Shown in pieces: positions 38,482 to 42,133 of a stretch of 42,133 nucleotides of DNA. The first letter of the stretch is position 1; each line of letters begins with the position of its first letter. The notes beneath the pieces were generated by a model. The model was not told the DNA's origin. It did not search any database and saw only the letters and a program-made list of their open reading frames with translations. This DNA comes from a virus, in the IMG/VR virus record IMGVR_UViG_3300020456_000028, positions 1 to 42,133 of that record. One strand, 5' to 3'. The translations under genes and the position numbers were made by a program.

Positions 38482-39248
38482 AGTTACTTGTAGACGCTGA
38501 TTACGTAGTCTACAAATGCTGTGCCGCTGCCGAAACAGAAATTGATTGGGGCGATGATGTAATTCTTGTAACGAGTAAATTTAGTGATGCTTATGCTGCT
38601 GTTAAGCGTGAGTTGCTCAAAATTATTAACAACTTTCTATGGGATGTACCTGAATTAGTTCTGTTCTTTAGCGATAGTGTAAACTTTCGTAAATCCATCC
38701 AGCCCTCATACAAAGGGCATCGCAATCGCAAGAAACCTTGCGGTTACAAACGTGTGATCAACCGACTCAAGACTGAGTACAAAGTTGTCATCATGCCAAC
38801 GCTTGAGGCTGACGATGCCTTGGGTATTTATGCTACACAAAACCGAGGCAAGTGTTGTATCTGCTCGCCGGATAAGGACATGCGCCAAATACCTGGTCGC
38901 CTCTTTGACATGTCAGAAATGATGAATGTGGAAGAGGACGAGGGAGCTAAGTGGCACCTTATTCAAACATTAGCAGGAGATCAAACCGATGGCTACGCAG
39001 GTTGTCCCGGTATTGGTGTTAAACGTGCAATCACCCTCTTTGAAGACAAAGGGTATTCTTGGAAGACTGTCGTTGAAGCGTTTGCTGAGAAAGATCTTTC
39101 CGAAGATGTCGCACTTGAGAATGCACGACTCGCAAAAATCCTCACAGTATCCGACTATGACTTCAACAAGCAACAGCCCATCCTTTGGACCCCCACCGCC
39201 GATTATCGAATTGACGATGGAACAACAGTTCAAAATGCGTCGGATTGA
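38478..39248 (+). CDS. 5'-3' exonuclease (T7 gp6-like)
   Basis: The 256-residue product begins with GTG (KLLVDADYVVYKCCAAAE) and belongs to the FEN/5' nuclease family. Acidic metal-binding sites: LLVDADY, TLEADDALG, SPDKDMRQIPG and GDQTDGYAGCPGIGVKRA, the last being the helix-hairpin-helix region. It removes RNA primers and helps degrade host DNA into nucleotides. T7 gp6 is 300 residues. GTG start is supported by the overlap GTGA with the previous gene. Confidence 0.93.
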   Translation: MKLLVDADYVVYKCCAAAETEIDWGDDVILVTSKFSDAYAAVKRELLKIINNFLWDVPELVLFFSDSVNFRKSIQPSYKGHRNRKKPCGYKRVINRLKTEYKVVIMPTLEADDALGIYATQNRGKCCICSPDKDMRQIPGRLFDMSEMMNVEEDEGAKWHLIQTLAGDQTDGYAGCPGIGVKRAITLFEDKGYSWKTVVEAFAEKDLSEDVALENARLAKILTVSDYDFNKQQPILWTPTADYRIDDGTTVQNASD

Positions 39249-39399
39249 GGATGCACTAAACAACCCCGATACAACAAAGGAAGATATGATTACTGTTTTC
39301 CTTGCTCTACAACGTCAATGCTTTGTGCTTGGCAACAATATGAATCAATTGCTTAAACAATGGCAGAATCCCCCGATCATTACACCCGAGGATCAATAG
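39217..39399 (+). CDS. Small conserved protein (60 aa)
   Basis: The product starts MEQQFKMRRIEDALNNPDTT and includes ITVFLALQRQCFVLGNNMNQ. It is helical and found after exonuclease genes in related phages as I recall. It overlaps the end of the exonuclease gene by 32 bases and the following gene by 40. Unknown function. Confidence 0.68.
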   Translation: MEQQFKMRRIEDALNNPDTTKEDMITVFLALQRQCFVLGNNMNQLLKQWQNPPIITPEDQ

Positions 39400-39659
39400 A
39401 AGTCTGGGACTTTATTCGAGACCAAGATCTTAACTACCACCTTGGTAATGCTATTAAATATATTTGCAGAGCCGGTTACAAGTCTTCTGAATCGAAAGAG
39501 GCGGATCTTAAAAAGGCTATCCACTACCTTGAAAATGAACTCTACCACACAACACTGTACATCGACCAGTCTGAGCGATCAAGCAATTCAATTCCGTTCA
39601 GCGTATGGGATCAAGAACAGTTCGGAGAACCGGACTATGCAACTGGCTTTGATCGATGA
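39360..39659 (+). CDS. DUF3310 protein (T7 gp1.7-like nucleotide kinase domain)
   Basis: The 99-residue product has the DUF3310 pattern: PDHYTRGSIEVWDFIRDQDL, LNYHLGNAIKYICRAGYK and EADLKKAIHYLENEL. In T7 gp1.7 this domain is part of a nucleotide kinase that phosphorylates dGMP and dTMP; other members are of unknown role. It lies with MazG-like and RNR genes, so a nucleotide role fits. Its last 125 bases also encode the start of the next protein in another frame. Confidence 0.82.
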   Translation: MAESPDHYTRGSIEVWDFIRDQDLNYHLGNAIKYICRAGYKSSESKEADLKKAIHYLENELYHTTLYIDQSERSSNSIPFSVWDQEQFGEPDYATGFDR

Positions 39660-39918
39660 AGAATATAAAGAGTTTCGTAGTGCATTTTACAATGAACCTT
39701 ACGAAGCTGAACTAAAAGAGCTAGCAGATCTTATATATGTCTGCTTTCAGTATGCTGAAAATATGGAATGGGATCTAGAGGAAGCACTTGATCGTGTCCA
39801 TAAGTCAAACATGTCTAAGCTTGGACTCGACGGTACACCTATCCGCCGTGCGGACGGCAAGGTCTTGAAAGGACCAAACTACAAACCACCTATTTTGAAC
39901 GATCTCGTTAACCCATGA
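39535..39918 (+). CDS. MazG-like nucleotide pyrophosphohydrolase
   Basis: The 127-residue product shows the MazG pattern: SDQAIQFRSAYGI, LALIDEEYKEFRSAF with the EExxE metal site, and ELKELADLIYVCFQYAENM with ExxD. Cyanophage MazG enzymes hydrolyse dGTP and dCTP, or affect (p)ppGpp in some models. The start at 39535 is needed to include the first helix, so the gene overlaps DUF3310 by 125 bases. The stop overlaps the RNR alpha start (ATGA). Confidence 0.85.
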   Translation: MNSTTQHCTSTSLSDQAIQFRSAYGIKNSSENRTMQLALIDEEYKEFRSAFYNEPYEAELKELADLIYVCFQYAENMEWDLEEALDRVHKSNMSKLGLDGTPIRRADGKVLKGPNYKPPILNDLVNP

Positions 39919-41291
39919 CAACCTCTTATATTTCTCGTACGGGTCGTGTCCAGTCTTGGCTGGATGACCCTACTTCACGTTTGCCGGTGTCCTGTACTGT
40001 TTTCACCGTAGAAGATAGTATCGAAGGAGACAATGGAATTGAAGCAAGCTGGAAGTTTGTGTCTCACGCACTGCGTTTTGGCGCAGGTTGCGCAGTTCAC
40101 CTTTCCAAGCTGCGACCAAAAGGAACAGAAAATGACAAAGGACTGGTTGCATCTGGTCCTGTCAGCTTTGCCAAAATCTATAGCACACTAAATGAGATCC
40201 TCCGTCGCGGCGGGGTGTACAAGAACGGCGCTGTGGTGTGCCATATCGATCTCTCGCACCCAGATGCTTTGGAGTTTATCAAGACTCCACGATCTGAGCT
40301 ACCCTGGGTTAAGCGGTGCATTAACATTAAACCAGAATGGTGGGAAGCATGTGACTTTAAAGAGGAACTACTTCACGGCATTAAATCTGGCGACATTTGG
40401 CTCAACAAAGTAAAATACGATGACGAAGGAAACCGAATCCGAGGTAATGTCTGCCTTGAAGTTTACCTGCCCTCACGAGGTACCTGTTTACTCCAACATG
40501 TATCTCTCGGTGCCTGTGAATTCGACGACATCCCTAACGCTTTCTTTGAAGGTATGTCCCAGTTGTGCGAACTCCATGGTAAAACAGGTGTTGGCGAAAG
40601 CGGAGAATATCTCCCTAGCAAAACTGACCGACAAGTGGGGCTCGGGATGCTCGGACTCGCCAATCTACTTCGTCGATACGGAGTAACCTACGACCAATTT
40701 GGTCGTGCTCTTGAACAGTACAACAACGGTGAAATCATCAGATCTCCTGCTTATGAACTTGTATCACAGATTGCCTCTGGTGTTGATCTCGCCGCTGGAG
40801 TTGCTCGCCGTAACAACATGGTTCGAGCCTTTGCTATTGCGCCGACCGCCAGTTGCAGTTATCGAAGCTTGGATCTGGATGGCTATACTTCAACACCAGA
40901 AATCGCTCCACCTATCTCGCAGACAGTCGATCGCGACAGCGGTACTTTTGGAGTACAAACATACAACTATGGTGACGTAGAGATCGCCAGTAAAGTAGGC
41001 TGGGAGGCTTACAAACGTGTTGCAGATGGCATCATGACTCTACTCGACAGGACTGGACTTCTTCACGGTTACAGCTTCAATTCGTGGTCCGATGTGGTCA
41101 CGTATGATGAAGCGTTCATCGAAGAGTGGCTTGAATCGCCCCAGACTTCTCTTTATTATAGTCTCCAAGTTATGGGCGACGTTCAAGATAAGTCCAGCGC
41201 GTATGCAGCTCTCGAAGAAGACGACGTAAATGACTATCTGAACAGCCTACTTGAGGACACTCCTGAACCTCAATGTGATTGTGCAGAATGA
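39915..41291 (+). CDS. Class I ribonucleotide reductase, alpha subunit (short cyanopodovirus type)
   Basis: The 458-residue catalytic subunit reduces ribonucleotides to deoxyribonucleotides. Visible active-site residues: C27 (redox Cys), N178-x-C180-x-E182 (GNVCLE, with thiyl radical Cys), C191 (partner redox Cys), a Tyr-Tyr pair in TSLYYSLQ for radical transfer, and a C-terminal C454-x-C456 for re-reduction. It has no ATP-cone and is much shorter than E. coli NrdA (761). Such cyanophage enzymes were long called class II, but the P-SSP7 type has been re-assigned to class I; the beta gene right after it agrees. ATGA overlap with beta. Confidence 0.93.
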   Translation: MTTSYISRTGRVQSWLDDPTSRLPVSCTVFTVEDSIEGDNGIEASWKFVSHALRFGAGCAVHLSKLRPKGTENDKGLVASGPVSFAKIYSTLNEILRRGGVYKNGAVVCHIDLSHPDALEFIKTPRSELPWVKRCINIKPEWWEACDFKEELLHGIKSGDIWLNKVKYDDEGNRIRGNVCLEVYLPSRGTCLLQHVSLGACEFDDIPNAFFEGMSQLCELHGKTGVGESGEYLPSKTDRQVGLGMLGLANLLRRYGVTYDQFGRALEQYNNGEIIRSPAYELVSQIASGVDLAAGVARRNNMVRAFAIAPTASCSYRSLDLDGYTSTPEIAPPISQTVDRDSGTFGVQTYNYGDVEIASKVGWEAYKRVADGIMTLLDRTGLLHGYSFNSWSDVVTYDEAFIEEWLESPQTSLYYSLQVMGDVQDKSSAYAALEEDDVNDYLNSLLEDTPEPQCDCAE

Positions 41292-42004
41292 ACCCTTATC
41301 AAAAACTAATGGCGCGGAAGCGCAAATGGACGCCAGTACAGACAACTGCTGGTACATGCAAGCAGGGCGCGGAAGAAGCAATCTACCGTGCTCTTGCTTT
41401 GCGACACATGGAACTACCTGTGGGAGATTTTATTACCCATGCCCTCGATCATGAAGTACCAGCGTTGGCACGCGAAGTATTGGTGTCAAACGTCACGGAC
41501 GAAGAAAACCACGATCTCGCACTTGGTTACATTGCCAATGCTTACGGTGTTGATGAAACGGCTGAGAAAGAAGCCAAGAGGCTTAGGACCGCTTGGGAGG
41601 CACATCCAGATCACACGATCACCAAAGCACTTGTTGCCGAACGTGCGATTTTCTTCGTTCTTCTACCATTCTTTCGCTTTAATGGTGACGCTGGTATGAG
41701 GACCGTTTCAGCGGATATCAGCCGAGATGAGCAAATCCATGTGGCGGTTAACTCACTGGCACACACCGAGCTGGGCTACAACATCAGCCCATCCCTGGAC
41801 AAGCTTCGTAAAGCTACCATTAACTGGGTAATGCAACCACTAGGTATAAATACCGTGGACAAATATCTGGACAAAAAATTTTGGTTGGAATCTAGCGACC
41901 GGCTAATGTATGAGGGCAAGGCTCCTCAACTTGCCGAAACTAAATCAGCCAGAATGCCTGCCTTTTTTGAGCATAGTAATGTCAACCTCCCCCAGTATGC
42001 TTGA
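41288..42004 (+). CDS. Class I ribonucleotide reductase, beta subunit lacking the radical tyrosine
   Basis: The 238-residue, helical ferritin-like product has metal-ligand patterns: Glu29/Glu30 (GAEEAIYR) as candidate first ligand, E72-x-x-H75 (DEENHD), E118 (VAERAIFF) and E148-x-x-H151 (RDEQIH). The residue four after H75, where E. coli NrdB has radical Tyr122, is Leu79. So the radical must be made or stored differently, as in other Tyr-less subclasses. It is much shorter than usual (about 320-375). I chose the ATG overlapping the alpha stop, not a TTG nine bases earlier. Confidence 0.88.
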   Translation: MNPYQKLMARKRKWTPVQTTAGTCKQGAEEAIYRALALRHMELPVGDFITHALDHEVPALAREVLVSNVTDEENHDLALGYIANAYGVDETAEKEAKRLRTAWEAHPDHTITKALVAERAIFFVLLPFFRFNGDAGMRTVSADISRDEQIHVAVNSLAHTELGYNISPSLDKLRKATINWVMQPLGINTVDKYLDKKFWLESSDRLMYEGKAPQLAETKSARMPAFFEHSNVNLPQYA

Positions 42005-42133
42005 GGTTCTTGGGATGAATTCCCGAGGACTTATTCATTCATTAGAAGAATCCTTTCCACCCACCAACCCTACACCTGACGATACAATGGAAAAAATTAT
42101 GTACCGATCCGGTCAACGCAGTGTTGTTGAGTG
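41979..42133 (+). CDS. Small conserved protein upstream of the portal gene, 3' end missing
   Basis: The start ATG lies 26 bases inside the RNR beta gene in another frame (MSTSPSMLEVLGMNSRGLIH, continuing to MYRSGQRSVVE). It runs off the window after 51 residues. Similar proteins sit between RNR and portal in cyanopodoviruses. The frame is supported by its sensible composition and by continuing beyond the beta stop. Confidence 0.72.
   Translation, partial: MSTSPSMLEVLGMNSRGLIHSLEESFPPTNPTPDDTMEKIMYRSGQRSVVE

Noticed and set aside
38989-39216. N-terminal extension of the 60-residue protein at 39217
   Set aside because: It lies wholly within the exonuclease gene and has no protein-like pattern; MEQQFKMRR at 39217 is the natural start.

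Overview
This window is most of the genome of a lytic T7-like podovirus (Autographiviridae-type) that infects a unicellular cyanobacterium, probably a Synechococcus/Prochlorococcus/Cyanobium-like picocyanobacterium. The evidence is a full-length photosystem II D1 gene (psbA) between T7-style structural genes, a single-subunit phage RNA polymerase, the T7 replication module (SSB, endonuclease I, primase-helicase, family A DNA polymerase, 5'-3' exonuclease), a class I ribonucleotide reductase of the cyanopodovirus kind, and T7-order virion genes. All recognisable genes lie on the + strand, densely packed, often with ATGA or TAATG overlaps. I saw no tRNA gene, integrase, CRISPR array or insertion sequence.

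Layout. 1-2182: a truncated small basic gene, a secreted beta-barrel-like protein, psbA and three tiny conserved genes. 2183-3532: structured leader, major capsid gene, strong UUCG terminator. 3542-20422: two tail tubular proteins, three internal/ejection-type proteins (the middle one ends in a lysozyme-like domain), and an 1852-residue mosaic tail fibre (T7 gp17-like N-terminus, beta-helix-like region, glycine-rich repeats, probable seven-bladed propeller). 20442-26509: small tail/lysis/secreted genes, then terminase small subunit, a basic protein, an HNH nuclease, a protein with a toxin-like HNH C-terminus, and terminase large subunit. 26510-27767: terminator, thyX, two tiny genes, then a gene-free stretch rich in hairpins that probably marks the physical genome end. 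27716-31360: host-type promoters followed by a cassette of about 13 tiny early genes, including two KTSC-like paralogues and an ArdA-like antirestriction protein. 31338-39399: phage RNA polymerase and replication genes, with the DNA polymerase divided into separate exonuclease and polymerase genes. 39360-42004: nucleotide metabolism (DUF3310, MazG-like, RNR alpha and beta). 41979-42133: start of a gene that in relatives precedes the portal gene.

The portal and scaffold genes are not in the window. In relatives they sit between the gene that starts at 41979 and the genes at position 1, so the window looks like a circularly permuted assembly with that part left out.

How it works together: host RNA polymerase should transcribe the early cassette from the sigma70-like promoters at about 27716, 28444 and 28913. 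The phage RNA polymerase then takes over. MazG, RNR and ThyX supply nucleotides for replication. PsbA keeps photosystem II running during infection. The structural, packaging and lysis genes complete the late programme.
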